The notes under the pieces: model-generated
Told to the model about the DNA's origin: nothing
Database searches by the model: none
The model's input: only the letters and a program-made list of their open reading frames with translations
Position numbers and translations under genes: made by a program
Part shown: positions 33,829-45,878 of the stretch, piece after piece
How the letters are laid out: each line of letters begins with the position of its first letter
Numbering within the stretch: position 1 is the first letter of the stretch
Assembly: GCF_017912555.1 (NCBI RefSeq)
Contig: NZ_JAERSD010000008.1
Location: 1-64,000, forward strand
Source of the DNA: Bacillus sp. REN3
Lineage (GTDB): Bacteria > Bacillota > Bacilli > Bacillales > Cytobacillaceae
Length of the DNA stretch: 64,000 bases
Direction: 5' to 3'

Positions 33829-35091
33829 TTACTGATCGTCCGTTAACCTTTCCAGCAGATCCCGGAACTCTTCATTGCCAGGTTCTTTTTTCATTAACTT
33901 ACTAAAAACTTCGGCAGCCTCGGCCATTTTTCCTTCTTCAATTAAAAAATATCCATAGTCCGTCAAAAATTCTTTGTTGTCTTTAAAGAAAGTATATGCC
34001 TGTTGGTATTTATTTAATGCCTGCGAAAACTCTTCTGTCTCCTGCAAGGCGACGGCCTCATCCCAAAGCAGCTGGGGCTCCTCCGCTCCGTCAAATTCTG
34101 CCGCGCGGATAAGTTCGATAACAGCTTCATAACGCTCCTGCTTCAACAAAAGCTTATTAAGGAGCAAGACACCTTCTGTGAAGCCAGGGTCGAGGGCAAT
34201 CGCTTCACGCATCAACCTCTCTGCTTCTGTTTCATCCGGGAGTTTCAGCGCCAGTTTGCCGCCATAGAAAAATAAATCCTTGTTGAAGTTATCCTGTTCG
34301 ATTCCCTGGATGACTGTTTCAAAAGCCTCTCTAATCAATTCTTCCCGCTCATATGCCTTTGCAAGATACAAATACATAGAGTGGTATTCCGGATCAAGCG
34401 CTTTTAGCTCTTCGAATTTCTCGATGGCTGTTTTATTATGGCCAGCCTGCAATGCTGTGAATGCAAATCCAAACAGCGTGTTGATTTCCAATTTTTGATC
34501 AAGTGCTTTGCTGTAGAATTCAAGTGCTTCTTCAAAGGACCCACCTGCACTCAATGCCTCAGCCATTCTCTGGCTGATATTCACTCCGCCGATTTCATCA
34601 CTGGATTCAAGCACTTTCCCATAGAACTTCACAGCTTCGATCAGCTTGCCCTGATGAGCATATAATTCAGCAAGGGCAAAATCAATGACTGCTTCTTCAG
34701 GCAAAAGCGCTTTTGCGTCAAGGAGTTTTTTCTCGCTTACTTCATAGAGTCCATCCATCTGGTATAAGTCAGCGAGCAAGAGGAGGCCCTGCGGGAAGGC
34801 AGGGTCCTCTCTTGTTACCTTTTCCAGTAATAGGATCGCTTCTTCTTCTTTTCCGAGTTCAATCTTTGTTTCAGCTAGAAGTACCTGTAGTTCGCCTTCA
34901 TGAGGGTAGTCTTCCAACAGGCTTGAAAGTAATGCGTCAGTTTCTTCAAGAAAGCCGAAATGGAACAATTCTTCCGACAGCAGGAATTTATCCTCATCGC
35001 TTCCCTTTGCCAATATATCCTTATATGCTGACATCGCTTTGTCCAGCTCACCATTTTCAATATACCCAACTATTTCATTTACGCTAGCCAT
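33829..35091 (-). CDS. ypiA: Tetratricopeptide repeat protein YpiA
   Basis: A 420-residue cytosolic protein composed almost entirely of tandem TPR-type helix pairs; examples are [44 protein letters not shown] and [17 protein letters not shown]. Such arrays bind partner proteins; the partner is unknown. It heads the ypiA-ypiB unit. The gene 25 bases upstream is not found here in B. subtilis, where aroE is the neighbour. Confidence 0.92.
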   Translation of the reverse strand: MASVNEIVGYIENGELDKAMSAYKDILAKGSDEDKFLLSEELFHFGFLEETDALLSSLLEDYPHEGELQVLLAETKIELGKEEEAILLLEKVTREDPAFPQGLLLLADLYQMDGLYEVSEKKLLDAKALLPEEAVIDFALAELYAHQGKLIEAVKFYGKVLESSDEIGGVNISQRMAEALSAGGSFEEALEFYSKALDQKLEINTLFGFAFTALQAGHNKTAIEKFEELKALDPEYHSMYLYLAKAYEREELIREAFETVIQGIEQDNFNKDLFFYGGKLALKLPDETEAERLMREAIALDPGFTEGVLLLNKLLLKQERYEAVIELIRAAEFDGAEEPQLLWDEAVALQETEEFSQALNKYQQAYTFFKDNKEFLTDYGYFLIEEGKMAEAAEVFSKLMKKEPGNEEFRDLLERLTDDQ

Positions 35092-35116
35092 CTATCTCCA
35101 TCCTATCTATTTTCTT

Positions 35117-36025
35117 TCAATCCGGATCAGAAAAATATCCTGGTGTTTTAATTATAACATCCTCACCGCTGCCAGGACGATAATAAACATCGCTTCCAGC
35201 CCGGATCACTTTTCCTTTATGGACTGTCACCAAAAGATCATGCGAATGGTCAAAGTAAAGATCCATGTCAACGACTTCATCGAACCCAGCTCTTTTGCGG
35301 TAAAAATTGTAACTTAATTCGCTGCCATTGTGCAAGCTGGCTTTTAAAGGAAAGATACCCGTTTTCTTCAGCGCTTTCCCCGATAAAGGATATCGCTCGG
35401 GCAATTCTTCGGATAACGCAGTAACATTCGTCCTCTCAATCAGCTCTTTCCACGCATCTATCCGTCTTTGCCTCTCCTTTCTGTTACCGCATTCTGGAAA
35501 CACCGGAATCAGGGGGCAGTTATAAGGGAACAATGCCTCCTTGATCCAACCCCAGGGAATCCTGTAAAGCTCGTCCGCACTTTCGATCTCGATGAAAAGT
35601 GCTGGGATCTTTTCCCGCTTGCATTTCCTGATCAATGCAGGATCAAGTAGGCTTGAACTGAACCTTATGCCAATGATATAGTCCACAGGACAATCAGATA
35701 GAGAGCTCCTTGCCTGCTTGACCCTCATCTCAAGCTCCCTTACGGACAGGATTTTAATACTTGTCAATACAGCAGTACTGCCCTTCAAGATGAAATTCTT
35801 GATATAATAATCCTTCCGCTCATGGAATGGCTGGTTCAAGGGCAAGTTGGAATCCAGGAGTACATGTACAGGCGACATAAAATAATCACTTGCAACCATC
35901 CGCATAAATTTATACCTGCTGAATGAGGGATTCGCAGCGACAATCTTACCGGCCTCCACAAGCAGGCTAGTGACTGACCGGGCTTGTCCTTTTACAAGAT
36001 TCGCGTTCTCGATAATGTAGGCCAT
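35117..36025 (-). CDS. Unknown protein with amidohydrolase-like ends
   Basis: A 302-residue soluble protein I cannot assign. The start (AYIIENANLVKGQARSVTSLLVEAGKIVAANPS) resembles the composite beta domain of dihydroorotase-like amidohydrolases. Near the C terminus SGKALKKTGIFPLKASLHNGSEL resembles their KxGxLxxGxxAD segment. The metal-binding HxH that should follow the first strand reads PVHVLLD, and no later HxH pair is present, so catalysis of the usual type is doubtful. ATG at 36025 after AAAAGGAG. It is placed between aroA and ypiA, 25 bases before ypiA. Confidence 0.7.
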   Translation of the reverse strand: MAYIIENANLVKGQARSVTSLLVEAGKIVAANPSFSRYKFMRMVASDYFMSPVHVLLDSNLPLNQPFHERKDYYIKNFILKGSTAVLTSIKILSVRELEMRVKQARSSLSDCPVDYIIGIRFSSSLLDPALIRKCKREKIPALFIEIESADELYRIPWGWIKEALFPYNCPLIPVFPECGNRKERQRRIDAWKELIERTNVTALSEELPERYPLSGKALKKTGIFPLKASLHNGSELSYNFYRKRAGFDEVVDMDLYFDHSHDLLVTVHKGKVIRAGSDVYYRPGSGEDVIIKTPGYFSDPD

Positions 36026-36394
36026 AAAACCACTCCTTTTTCGGTCTTATGACAAACTATGCTTGTTCCAGGGGAATATAACAGCCTGGAGAAAAAACAA
36101 TAAGAAACGCCCACGCACCCTGGTCAGCCCCGACTGGGACGGGACGGACCGAGAGAAGCCAGTTTTTTTGCATAGCCAGGCTGCTGGCCTGAATAGGTTT
36201 ACTTGTAGTCTTCGGTAAGCAGAAAAGAAACTTGCTCCCCAAAATACTTCGGTACTGCTTTTGACCCTAGCTATGCAAAGCGAAAGATTCCCTTAGGATA
36301 TTAAATGAAGTCAATACATGGATGAAAACCGGCTAGGCGGTGGGTCTCGACATTTCCCGAGGTGGACTTTATACTTTTTATCTCACAAGAAAAA
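36026..36394. other. Intergenic, about 370 bases, nothing recognised
   Basis: The stretch between the amidohydrolase-like gene and the aroA terminator holds no frame with a ribosome binding site. It is locally GC-rich near 36110-36150 and has no TIR I can find. Confidence 0.4.
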
Positions 36395-36420
36395 ACCCTT
36401 CCAGATCTAACTGGAAGGGT
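36388..36420 (-). terminator. Terminator of the aromatic supraoperon
   Basis: A ten-pair stem (ACCCTTCCAG / CTGGAAGGGT) is followed by TTTTTTCTTG on the minus strand, five bases below the aroA stop. Confidence 0.92.
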
Positions 36421-36425
36421 TCTGT

Positions 36426-37712
36426 TCACGCTAATGAATATAAATCTTCAAAGAACCGTGGATAGGATACTGCCACGGATTCACTATCCTGCAGGTAAAC
36501 ATCTTCACTGCACAGCAGTGCGGCTACGGACAGCATCATGCCGATTCTATGGTCACCGTGCGCAGAAACCCTGCCGCCGGTTAGGGTTGTTTTGCCGTGG
36601 ATGACCATGCCGTCACTTGTCGCTTCGATCCTTGCCCCTAGCTTTTTCAGTTCATTGACGACTGTGTCAATCCTGTTTGTTTCTTTCACTTTCAATTCCG
36701 CTGCATCCTTGATCACTGTCTTGCCTTCCGCTTGTGCAGCAAGAAGGGCAATGACGGGTATCTCGTCTATCAGCCTCGGTACCAGTTCTCCTTCAATGAC
36801 GGTTCCGCGCAGCTTTGAATGACTGACCCTGATATCCCCAGCAGGCTCAGATGAATCGGAATCATACGGCTCAACGGCTATGTTTGCCCCCATTGCCTTC
36901 AAGACATCAAGTATGCCGGTGCGCGTAGGATTCAAACCAACATTTCTAAGTAAAATTTCGCTTCCCGGAATGATTGCCCCGGCAACAAGGAAAAAAGCGG
37001 CAGATGAAATATCTCCCGGCACAGAGATGTTCGTCCCTGCCAATTCCTGTCCGCCTTCAATTACAATGCTATTTCCATCCTGTTTGATCATGCCTCCGAA
37101 CTGTCTGATCATCTGTTCAGTATGGTTCCTCGATTTGACAGGTTCAATGACTGTCGTCCTGCCTTCCGCCTGCAATCCTGCAAGCAGGATGGCTGATTTC
37201 ACCTGAGCGCTCGCTAGAGGCAGTTCATAGGTAATACCCCTTAGCTTCGCTCCTTTGATAGTGAGCGGCGTGTATTCCCCGCCGTTCCTCCCTGAAATTT
37301 GCGCACCCATTTTTGATAAAGGGGCAGTGACCCTTGTCATCGGCCTTTTTGCGATTGAATCATCCCCTTGGATGGTGCTCTCAAAAGGCATACCGGCTAA
37401 TATGCCTATCATTAGCCTGATCGTCGTGCCAGAGTTGCCAACATCCAGAATCCCGGCAGGCTTTTGCAGCCCCGCGATTCCCCGGCCCGATATTTCCACA
37501 CGGCTGCCTTCTTGCTCGATATCAATACCTAGGCTACGGAAGCAGGCAATCGTACTCAGGCAGTCGGCGCCAGGAAGGAAGTTTTCAATCTTTGTGACGC
37601 CCTTTGATATTGCTCCAAACATGACTGCACGATGGGAGATCGATTTGTCTCCTGGCACCGTGATTTCCCCGTTCAATGACTTTGAATTGATCATTAGTTT
37701 TTTTTCTGACAT
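36426..37712 (-). CDS. aroA: 3-phosphoshikimate 1-carboxyvinyltransferase (EPSP synthase)
   Basis: A 428-residue enzyme that joins shikimate 3-phosphate and phosphoenolpyruvate; the gene is called aroE in B. subtilis. Conserved parts are [15 protein letters not shown] near residue 22, [13 protein letters not shown] (class II enzymes differ from E. coli here), [17 protein letters not shown] and [16 protein letters not shown] at 37712 behind AAGGAG; the longer frame to 37889 overlaps tyrA and is rejected. It is the last gene of the aro supraoperon. Confidence 0.96.
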   Translation of the reverse strand: MSEKKLMINSKSLNGEITVPGDKSISHRAVMFGAISKGVTKIENFLPGADCLSTIACFRSLGIDIEQEGSRVEISGRGIAGLQKPAGILDVGNSGTTIRLMIGILAGMPFESTIQGDDSIAKRPMTRVTAPLSKMGAQISGRNGGEYTPLTIKGAKLRGITYELPLASAQVKSAILLAGLQAEGRTTVIEPVKSRNHTEQMIRQFGGMIKQDGNSIVIEGGQELAGTNISVPGDISSAAFFLVAGAIIPGSEILLRNVGLNPTRTGILDVLKAMGANIAVEPYDSDSSEPAGDIRVSHSKLRGTVIEGELVPRLIDEIPVIALLAAQAEGKTVIKDAAELKVKETNRIDTVVNELKKLGARIEATSDGMVIHGKTTLTGGRVSAHGDHRIGMMLSVAALLCSEDVYLQDSESVAVSYPRFFEDLYSLA

Positions 37713-37728
37713 TGTTAGCTCCTTCATC

Positions 37729-38835
37729 CTACTCTCCGATCGATGTGCCGTAGTCGGTTTTTTTTTCAATGCAATCAATCGCCCGCTTGCGGTCCTCCGG
37801 TGTCTGGAAGCTGATGACGAGTACTCCGTATATTTCTTCGCGCGTTTCCAGGATTCGTATATTTGTGATACTGATCCTTTCCTCGGCAAGATAGCCGGTT
37901 ATTTCGGAAATGACGCCAGGGTAATCGGGGACATCGACGAATAAATCATAAAAGCTGGGGATGGCTCCCTTATCGTTCACAGGCAGGCCATCCCTGAAAT
38001 CTTTTGCTGTCTTGAAATATTCATAGATTTCTTCCCCATCCTCTTCCCTAAGAAGCTTTGATACCTTTGCCATTTCAGCCTGCCAATCCTCGAGCAGGGA
38101 AAGTAGGATACCACTGTTATGGAGCAGGATATCCCTCCACATTTTCGGACTACTTGAAGCGATCCTCGTAATATCCCTGAAACCGCCTGCAGCGAGCCTA
38201 GACACTAATTCATTTCCCCTCTCGGCCTTTTTCGCCTGATGGACAAGAGACGCTGCGATAATGTGAGGGAAATGGCTGATGACTCCTGTGAGATAATCAT
38301 GTTCTTCCCCCGATACTTCCAGGAATCTGGCTTTCGTCCCTTCCAGCCAGCTTTTCAATTGGGTGATAGCTTGCTGTTTTGTGCCTTTAGCCGGTGTGAG
38401 CAAATAAAATGCATTTTCAAACAGGATTTTTTTTGCAGCAGCGACACCGCTTTTATGGGATCCTGCCATCGGATGCCCGCCAACAAAATCGATGCCTTTT
38501 TCTGTTAGGCAGGAAGCTTCATCCGTGATAAATCCCTTGGTGCTTCCCGTATCAGTAACAATCACATTCTTTTTCATAGGGATTTCTGCAAGCCGCTTCA
38601 GAATCTTTGCAGAACTTGCCACAGGTGCAGCAATGATGATCAAATCCGCTTCACGCGCTCCTTCTTCAAGGGTTGCCGCCAGTTCGTCGATGATCCCGAG
38701 CCTCAAAGCAAGGTTCAGCTGGTGTTCTTCTACATCAAAACCCGCAACTTTCGCCTCAGGGTGTTCCTCCTTGATGCATAAAGCTAGGGAACCGCCAATC
38801 AGCCCCATTCCAATGATGAAAACTTGGCCATTCAA
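37729..38835 (-). CDS. tyrA: Prephenate dehydrogenase
   Basis: A 368-residue enzyme converting prephenate to 4-hydroxyphenylpyruvate for tyrosine. The N-terminal NAD-binding motif is [16 protein letters not shown], and the catalytic histidine region is [16 protein letters not shown]. The C-terminal ACT domain (about residue 295 on, [28 protein letters not shown]) suggests feedback by tyrosine. It starts at TTG 38835 with a weak ribosome binding site, 19 bases after hisC, so its translation may depend on coupling. Confidence 0.95.
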   Translation of the reverse strand: MNGQVFIIGMGLIGGSLALCIKEEHPEAKVAGFDVEEHQLNLALRLGIIDELAATLEEGAREADLIIIAAPVASSAKILKRLAEIPMKKNVIVTDTGSTKGFITDEASCLTEKGIDFVGGHPMAGSHKSGVAAAKKILFENAFYLLTPAKGTKQQAITQLKSWLEGTKARFLEVSGEEHDYLTGVISHFPHIIAASLVHQAKKAERGNELVSRLAAGGFRDITRIASSSPKMWRDILLHNSGILLSLLEDWQAEMAKVSKLLREEDGEEIYEYFKTAKDFRDGLPVNDKGAIPSFYDLFVDVPDYPGVISEITGYLAEERISITNIRILETREEIYGVLVISFQTPEDRKRAIDCIEKKTDYGTSIGE

Positions 38836-38854
38836 ATCAAATCAACGCCTTTAT

Positions 38855-39955
38855 TCAAGAAATTGCAGCGCTCACCTGCAAATATTCTTTTATTTTTTCT
38901 ATAATTCCCGCATTCTGTTCCCTAGTGCCAATCGTGATCCTGACACAAGCAGGGAATCCTAAAGCTTTACCTGAACGCACGATATACCCCCGTTCAAGCA
39001 GGAATTGGAAAACCTCCTGGCCATCTGCAGCAAAATCAATCAGTATGAAGTTTCCCTGAGAAGGGTAATAATCCAACCCGTACTCATCGCAAAATTGATA
39101 GAACTGCTCCAGTCCCGCCCGGTTTTCCTGCTTGCACCATTGGATGAACTCCTGGTCCCCGAGAGCCGCAGCTGCGGCAGCCTGGGCGAGACTGTTGACA
39201 TTGAACGGCTCCCTGACTGGCTCAAGGGCAGCGATCGTCTCTTCATGCGCGATTCCGTATCCTACCCGGAAACTGGCGAGTCCGTATATCTTGGAAAAAG
39301 TCCTTAAGATAATCAGATTTTTGTATTTCTGGAGCAAATCTGTCGATTCATGAAAATCATCGGCTTCCACATATTCATAGTAAGCCTCGTCAAGCACGAC
39401 CAGAACATCATCCGGTACCCGGGAAAGAAAGCTGATCAGGTCTTCGTTATTGATATAGATCCCTGTTGGATTATTCGGAGAACAAAGCCAAACAACGGCA
39501 GTATTCCCATCGATTGCCGCAAGCATGCCCTCAAGGTCATGAGCTCCGTCTTTTAAAGGGACTTCCCTCGCTTCACTGCCCTCGATGACAGAATTATGCT
39601 TATACTGAGGGAAAGTTGGAGCAGCCATGACGGAATTAGTATAGGGTGACAGCAAGCCACGTGCGATCATTTGAATGATTTCATCCGAACCGTTTCCGAA
39701 GATGATCTGCTCTGGTTTTACTGAAAGGTGGCCTGCCAGCTTAGCGCGCAGGTTCGCCGCATAGCCATCTGGATAGACGGAGTGCCGGCTGGTTCGGCTC
39801 CTTAGTTCTTCAACAACCCTATTTGATGAACCAAATGGATTCTCGTTAGAAGCTAATTTCACGATATCGGATAATCCGTACTGCTTTTTTACCTCTTCAA
39901 TTGACTTACCAGGCTGGTAAGGTTTTAAATTCAAAAGCTGCTTTTTCCATTTCAT
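38855..39955 (-). CDS. hisC: Histidinol-phosphate / aromatic aminotransferase
   Basis: A 366-residue fold type I aminotransferase. In B. subtilis HisC serves histidine synthesis and also tyrosine and phenylalanine, which explains its place in the aro operon. Seen are [33 protein letters not shown] and the cofactor lysine in [19 protein letters not shown]. The ATG at 39955 is behind GAGGTGG. The gap to aroH is about 100 bases and is where B. subtilis holds trpEDCFBA. Confidence 0.95.
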   Translation of the reverse strand: MKWKKQLLNLKPYQPGKSIEEVKKQYGLSDIVKLASNENPFGSSNRVVEELRSRTSRHSVYPDGYAANLRAKLAGHLSVKPEQIIFGNGSDEIIQMIARGLLSPYTNSVMAAPTFPQYKHNSVIEGSEAREVPLKDGAHDLEGMLAAIDGNTAVVWLCSPNNPTGIYINNEDLISFLSRVPDDVLVVLDEAYYEYVEADDFHESTDLLQKYKNLIILRTFSKIYGLASFRVGYGIAHEETIAALEPVREPFNVNSLAQAAAAAALGDQEFIQWCKQENRAGLEQFYQFCDEYGLDYYPSQGNFILIDFAADGQEVFQFLLERGYIVRSGKALGFPACVRITIGTREQNAGIIEKIKEYLQVSAAIS

Positions 39956-40056
39956 CTTATCCACCTCTTCAATACTCTTTGCTTCATCATCAAATTAAAG
40001 CGATGAAGTAATTTGCATTTATCATACTCCTTTTTAGCATTTGGATAAAGTATAAA

Positions 40057-40413
40057 TTATAAATCAGGCCTCAGCTTTTTCGTTCCTTCCATGTATATAT
40101 GCTCAATCTCTTCCTGGGCAGTATCTGTATTGAGGTGGATCATCACCCGAACGCACATTTTCAGGGAGGAAGGGACAGGGATTTCCGCCATGCACATTAC
40201 CGGAACATAGGTCCAGCCATCTATATTCCTCAATGCTTTTGCAGGAAAAGCCGCTGTGAGATCTTCTGTTGCCGAAAAGAAAACCGAGGCTACATAACCC
40301 GCCTCAATATTGTTAGCTCTTATCATTTCCCTGATCAGCTTTTCAGCTGCTGAGACGATTTCTCTTTCATTATTTTCCTTTACGGTAATGGCTCCTCTTA
40401 TTCCTCTAATCAA
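40057..40413 (-). CDS. aroH: Chorismate mutase, AroH type
   Basis: A 118-residue monofunctional chorismate mutase of the trimeric AroH fold. MIRGIRGAITVKEN at the start and the active-site pieces FSATEDLTAAFPAKALR and VPVMCMAEIPV match the B. subtilis enzyme. TTG start at 40413 behind GGGGGGAG; a start farther upstream would extend beyond the family N terminus. It overlaps the end of aroB by eight bases. Confidence 0.95.
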   Translation of the reverse strand: MIRGIRGAITVKENNEREIVSAAEKLIREMIRANNIEAGYVASVFFSATEDLTAAFPAKALRNIDGWTYVPVMCMAEIPVPSSLKMCVRVMIHLNTDTAQEEIEHIYMEGTKKLRPDL

Positions 40414-41500
40414 ACGTCTCCCCCCCTTTCTTGAATCCATTTAGAGCATCGATCAATTCTTGCTCGTCGACTTCAGCCAGGAGAGGTGTCCCCAGCTTTT
40501 CCAGCAGAACAAAACGAAGGGTATCCCTTACTGCTTTTTTATCCTGTTTCATCCTTGCCACGAGTCGGTCTGCTTCTAGTCCAGCAGGCAGGAAAACCTG
40601 ATAGCCAAGACTGTGAAGCCAGTTTTCAAAGCCCGCCAAGTCAAAAACAAGGCCATTCACTCTGCAACTCAGCCTCAGCGCAAAGACCATCCCGATTGCG
40701 ACAGCCTCACCGTGTGTTATCTTTCCATATCCAATTTCCGCTTCTATTGCATGCCCAAGCGTGTGACCGAAATTCAAAAAGGACCGTACGCCTGTTTCGC
40801 GCTCGTCCTCAGCGACAATCCTTCCTTTCACTTTGATGCCCTCTGTCAAATAATCGGCCATTGCTGTTAATGCCGTGAGCTCCAGCGATTTCACTTCTTC
40901 TTTGAGGCGATTATAAAACGGTTCGCCGGAAATCAAGGCGTGCTTGACAATTTCTGCGAACCCTGACCTTAACTCATTCGCTGGGAGGGACTTTAAAAAA
41001 TCAAGGTCGTAGATCACGGCCTCAGGCTGGTGGAAGGCGCCAATCATGTTCTTACCAAGTGGATGGTTAATCGCTACCTTGCCCCCTACCGCACTATCAT
41101 GAGCCAGGATAGTTGTAGGCACCTGTATGAACCTGATTCCGCGCATATAGGCAGAGGCAACAAAACCCGCCAAGTCTCCGACTGCCCCGCCACCGAAGGC
41201 AATAATCAGGGACTTACGGTCAAGCTTGTTTTCAAGCGCAGCTGTCAGGCAATCATAAAAGACAGAAAACGTCTTTGCTGCTTCACCACTCGGTACGATT
41301 TTTTCGTAAAGGGATTGCCTTCCTGCGTTTTGTTTAAGCACAGGAAGATACAGGCCGGCGACTGTCTCATCGGTGATCACCATGACTGAAGAGTATCCCT
41401 TTGCCGAATCGGAAATATGGTTTGCAAGCGCCTTTATGACTCCTTCGCCAACAAGTACAGGATATGTTTTCTGATTTGTACGGATTTCGATTTGGTCCAT
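40406..41500 (-). CDS. aroB: 3-dehydroquinate synthase
   Basis: A 364-residue zinc and NAD-dependent cyclase, the second step of the shikimate pathway. GGGAVGDLAGFVASAYMRGIRFIQVPTTILAHDSAVGGKVAINH is the diagnostic block. The metal ligand regions are GFAEIVKHALI and NFGHTLGHAIE. It is two bases from aroC and overlaps aroH. Confidence 0.97.
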   Translation of the reverse strand: MDQIEIRTNQKTYPVLVGEGVIKALANHISDSAKGYSSVMVITDETVAGLYLPVLKQNAGRQSLYEKIVPSGEAAKTFSVFYDCLTAALENKLDRKSLIIAFGGGAVGDLAGFVASAYMRGIRFIQVPTTILAHDSAVGGKVAINHPLGKNMIGAFHQPEAVIYDLDFLKSLPANELRSGFAEIVKHALISGEPFYNRLKEEVKSLELTALTAMADYLTEGIKVKGRIVAEDERETGVRSFLNFGHTLGHAIEAEIGYGKITHGEAVAIGMVFALRLSCRVNGLVFDLAGFENWLHSLGYQVFLPAGLEADRLVARMKQDKKAVRDTLRFVLLEKLGTPLLAEVDEQELIDALNGFKKGGETFD

Positions 41501-41502
41501 CC

Positions 41503-42675
41503 TTAAAATTCCCTCGCATTGGTTCGCTGGCGATCGATAGAAGCCTTGAGCGCATCGAAGCGATCGGAATAAAATTGTTCAACAAGCGCAGATGCCAATT
41601 CCCAGGCAACAACATTCTCAGCAACGACGGCAGCTGCAGGCACGGCACAGCTGTCAGACCTTTCGATGCTTGCTGCGAAAGGCTCTTTTGTTTCAATATC
41701 AACACTCATCAACGGTTTATAAAGGGTCGGGATTGGCTTCATGACACCCCGGATAACAATCGGCATCCCGGTAGTCATCCCGCCCTCAAATCCCCCAAGA
41801 CGATTCGATTTGCGATAATATCCACTACCCTCGTTCCAGGCAATTTCATCATGAACAAGACTTCCAGGCTTTCTCGCTGCCTCAAAGCCAATGCCGATTT
41901 CCACCCCTTTGAATGCATTTATGCTGACGATTGCAGCCGCAAGCCTGGCGTCAAGCTTACGGTCATAATGCACATAACTGCCGACACCGGGTGGCATCCC
42001 TTCTGCAATGACTTCGACAATCCCGCCAATGGAATCTCCATTTTTCTTTGCTTCATCGATGGCTTCCATCATTTTCGCGGCTGCAGATTGATCAAAGCAG
42101 CGGACAGGAGAAACCTCCGTCACTTCCTTCAATTCTGTTAGCGATGAAAAATCGGCTTTTGCTGCTTTTACCCCGCCAATTTCAACAACATGCCCAACGA
42201 GTTCAATGCCCAGCAGTGAAAGCAGTTTTTTTGCCGCTGCCCCCGCCGCTACCCGTACAGTTGTCTCCCTTGCTGAAGACCTTTCAAGTACATTCCTCAT
42301 ATCGCGGTGACCATATTTCAGTGCTCCATTCAGGTCGGCATGACCGGGGCGCGGTCTTGTGATCTTCCGCTTTATTTCTTCTGATGAGCTTTCATCAAGG
42401 GGCTCTTGGCCCATAATCCCTGTCCAATGCTTCCAGTCATTATTTTCGACAACTAAGGCAATTGGGGAGCCTAAAGTTGTTCCATGACGGACTCCGGAGG
42501 TTATGCGTACCATATCTTTCTCAATCTGCATCCTCCGCCCTCTGCCGTATCCTTTTTGCCTGCGTGACAGCTCCTCGTTTATATCATCAGCAAGAAGCGG
42601 CATCCCTGCCGGCATCCCTTCAATAATGGCCGTCAATTGTGGCCCGTGTGATTCACCCGCAGTTAAATATCTCAT
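41503..42675 (-). CDS. aroC: Chorismate synthase
   Basis: A 390-residue FMN-dependent enzyme (called AroF in B. subtilis). The N terminus [14 protein letters not shown], the [16 protein letters not shown] block and [15 protein letters not shown] with [22 protein letters not shown] are family signatures. It is the first gene of the aro supraoperon, about 240 bases below cheR and behind the cheR terminator. ATG at 42675 follows AGGGGGAAAG. Confidence 0.97.
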   Translation of the reverse strand: MRYLTAGESHGPQLTAIIEGMPAGMPLLADDINEELSRRQKGYGRGRRMQIEKDMVRITSGVRHGTTLGSPIALVVENNDWKHWTGIMGQEPLDESSSEEIKRKITRPRPGHADLNGALKYGHRDMRNVLERSSARETTVRVAAGAAAKKLLSLLGIELVGHVVEIGGVKAAKADFSSLTELKEVTEVSPVRCFDQSAAAKMMEAIDEAKKNGDSIGGIVEVIAEGMPPGVGSYVHYDRKLDARLAAAIVSINAFKGVEIGIGFEAARKPGSLVHDEIAWNEGSGYYRKSNRLGGFEGGMTTGMPIVIRGVMKPIPTLYKPLMSVDIETKEPFAASIERSDSCAVPAAAVVAENVVAWELASALVEQFYSDRFDALKASIDRQRTNAREF

Positions 42676-42879
42676 ACACTTTCCCCCTTCAACTCACTAA
42701 AGGATTTGTTCTAATATATCATATCAACTCAAGGAAAAACAGGAATAAATTTATAATTTCGAAATATCGTTTTTCCAATCAAAGAATGGAGCTATTTTAT
42801 CACGAAAAGCAGACTGCCGCAAAAGCAGGGGGATGATCAGCAAAAACTCCATTCCCAGCCCCCCGCCATCATGAGCATG

Positions 42880-42911
42880 AAAAAAGAGAGCCTGGACGGA
42901 AACCAGCTCTC
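42880..42911 (-). terminator. Terminator of cheR
   Basis: The minus-strand stem GAGAGCTGG / CCAGGCTCTC with a short loop is followed by six T. Confidence 0.85.
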
Positions 42912-42914
42912 CTC

Positions 42915-44150
<1,236 letters not shown>

Positions 44151-44152
44151 AA

Positions 44153-44183
44153 AGAAAAAGGGCACTTTCTAAAAAAGCGCCCT
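44153..44183 (-). terminator. Terminator of ndk
   Basis: The minus-strand stem AGGGCGCTTT / AAAGTGCCCT is followed by TTTTTC, seven bases below the ndk stop. Confidence 0.9.
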
Positions 44184-44189
44184 CCCATT

Positions 44190-44636
44190 TTAATAAACCC
44201 AATCATTCATCAGCTTGCTGTACTCGGCCATTTCTCCCTCTTTGAAGAACAAGCCGATTTCACGCTCAGCACTCTCTGGTGAATCTGAGCCATGAATAAC
44301 ATTCTTGCCGACTGTAATGCCGTAATCACCGCGGATTGTTCCTGGCGCAGCATCCTTAGGGTTTGTTGACCCCATCATCTGGCGCGCGGTCGCGATGACA
44401 TTTTCTCCTTGCCACACCATTGCAAAAACTGGTCCGGATGTAATGAAATCAACCAATTCACCAAAGAACGGACGCTCCTTGTGTTCGCCGTAATGTTCTT
44501 CAGCAAGTTCCCTAGGGATGTTCATCAGTTTTGCTCCAACAAGCTGGAAGCCTTTCTTTTCAAAACGGGACACAATTTCACCAATCAGGTTACGTTGTAC
44601 TCCATCAGGCTTTACCATCAAATACGTCTTTTCCAT
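44190..44636 (-). CDS. ndk: Nucleoside diphosphate kinase
   Basis: A 148-residue enzyme balancing nucleoside triphosphates through a phosphohistidine. [21 protein letters not shown] opens the protein; the active His is in [19 protein letters not shown] at 44636 after AGGAGTGG. It lies between hepT and cheR as in B. subtilis. Confidence 0.97.
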   Translation of the reverse strand: MEKTYLMVKPDGVQRNLIGEIVSRFEKKGFQLVGAKLMNIPRELAEEHYGEHKERPFFGELVDFITSGPVFAMVWQGENVIATARQMMGSTNPKDAAPGTIRGDYGITVGKNVIHGSDSPESAEREIGLFFKEGEMAEYSKLMNDWVY

Positions 44637-44727
44637 GAGTTCCACTCCTATAATCATATGTATATTGAACCGCTTTCATAAGCAACCCTTGAAAATAGTA
44701 TCATTTTTTCGAAAACTTCGCAACTTG

Positions 44728-45690
44728 CTAATACTTTCGTTTTCCAATGAATTTGGCGATGTCCTTCAAGGATTTCTTCGCTTTGTTCGCAGGCAGCTCT
44801 TCTAGAATGGCCAGTGCTTTGTCCAGATATCTGTCGCTTAAGGCGATCGATCTTTCTATCGCCCCGGATTCCCTTATAAGTGCCAGAATCCCGTCAAGCT
44901 CTTCTCTTCCCATTCCTTCATGGACCGTTTTGATCTTATTCCGGACCTTTTCATCCTCCATCGCATACAGGACAGGAAGTGTGACGTTCCCTTGTAAAAG
45001 ATCTCCTCCGGCCGGTTTTCCCAGTTCTTTTTCTGTACCGGTAAAATCCAATATATCATCTGTAATTTGAAACGACATTCCGACATAATAGCCGAAACGA
45101 TACAGTTTTCGATGATCCTCTTCCGGGACTCCAGAAACGACCGCACCCAGCTGGCAGCTCGCTGCTATCAGCAGGGCTGTCTTCCTTTTTATCCTGAGAA
45201 GGTATCTGCGCAGGTTCTGGTCAAAATTGTACTTGTCCTTTATTTGCTCTATTTCTCCGACGCTCAATTCCACAATTGTATCTGAGAGGATTTTGTGCGC
45301 AAGAGGATTCTGGATCTTTGTCATCAGTTCCAGCGCACGGGCAAAAATATAATCCCCTGTGTACATTGCGATCCGGTTATCCCATTTCGCCTTGATTGTC
45401 GGCTGCCCCCGGCGCAACTCTGCATCGTCAATCACATCATCATGGACTAGGGATGCCATGTGGATCAGTTCAAGGGATACGGCTACATTCTTGATCACAT
45501 CGATATCATAGTTGCCAAACTTGCCGCCTAGCAAAACAAACACAGGTCGTATTCGTTTGCCGCCTGCCTTAAGTAAATGCAGGCTCGCCTGCCGCAAAAG
45601 ATGCGATTCTGCATTGATGGTTTCCTCGAGCTCTTTTTCGATGATCATCAAATCCGAATTTAAATATGTATACATCAGCTTCATTTTCAT
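44728..45690 (-). CDS. hepT: Heptaprenyl diphosphate synthase component II
   Basis: A 320-residue trans-prenyltransferase, catalytic half of the two-part synthase that makes the C35 side chain of menaquinone-7. The first Asp-rich motif is LVHDDVIDDAELRRG and the second is QITDDILDFTG; GGKRIRPVFVLL is the substrate motif. ATG at 45690 after TTGGTGG. It follows menG by about 190 bases, a gap that holds a small possible frame on the other strand. Confidence 0.95.
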   Translation of the reverse strand: MKMKLMYTYLNSDLMIIEKELEETINAESHLLRQASLHLLKAGGKRIRPVFVLLGGKFGNYDIDVIKNVAVSLELIHMASLVHDDVIDDAELRRGQPTIKAKWDNRIAMYTGDYIFARALELMTKIQNPLAHKILSDTIVELSVGEIEQIKDKYNFDQNLRRYLLRIKRKTALLIAASCQLGAVVSGVPEEDHRKLYRFGYYVGMSFQITDDILDFTGTEKELGKPAGGDLLQGNVTLPVLYAMEDEKVRNKIKTVHEGMGREELDGILALIRESGAIERSIALSDRYLDKALAILEELPANKAKKSLKDIAKFIGKRKY

Positions 45691-45742
45691 TTTATCCACC
45701 AAGCTTTTAAATCCTGCACAGGCTTACACAGCCGGGATCACT

Positions 45743-45826
45743 ATGGATACACCATTCACCAATGGAGGCCTTACAGGAGGAATTTTATTTGCTGCGGCTT
45801 TTTGGGCCATCAAGGACCCTAAATAA
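45743..45826 (+). CDS. Possible 27-residue membrane peptide, antisense in the menG-hepT gap
   Basis: The frame encodes MDTPFTNGGLTGGILFAAAF and ends WAIKDPK. It has the look of a short real protein: a Gly- and Ala-rich hydrophobic helix with a charged end. The ribosome binding site is weak (GGGA five bases before ATG), and I know no family. It could equally be chance coding within an untranslated region. Confidence 0.25.
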   Translation: MDTPFTNGGLTGGILFAAAFWAIKDPK

Positions 45827-45878
45827 AAGCAGGCTGACCTTCTCAGCCGAGCGAACAAGAAAAGGCAGCCAGCAACGT

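Noticed and set aside
36057-36242. A 61-codon minus-strand frame below aroA
   Set aside because: No ribosome binding site and atypical composition; the region reads like untranslated DNA.
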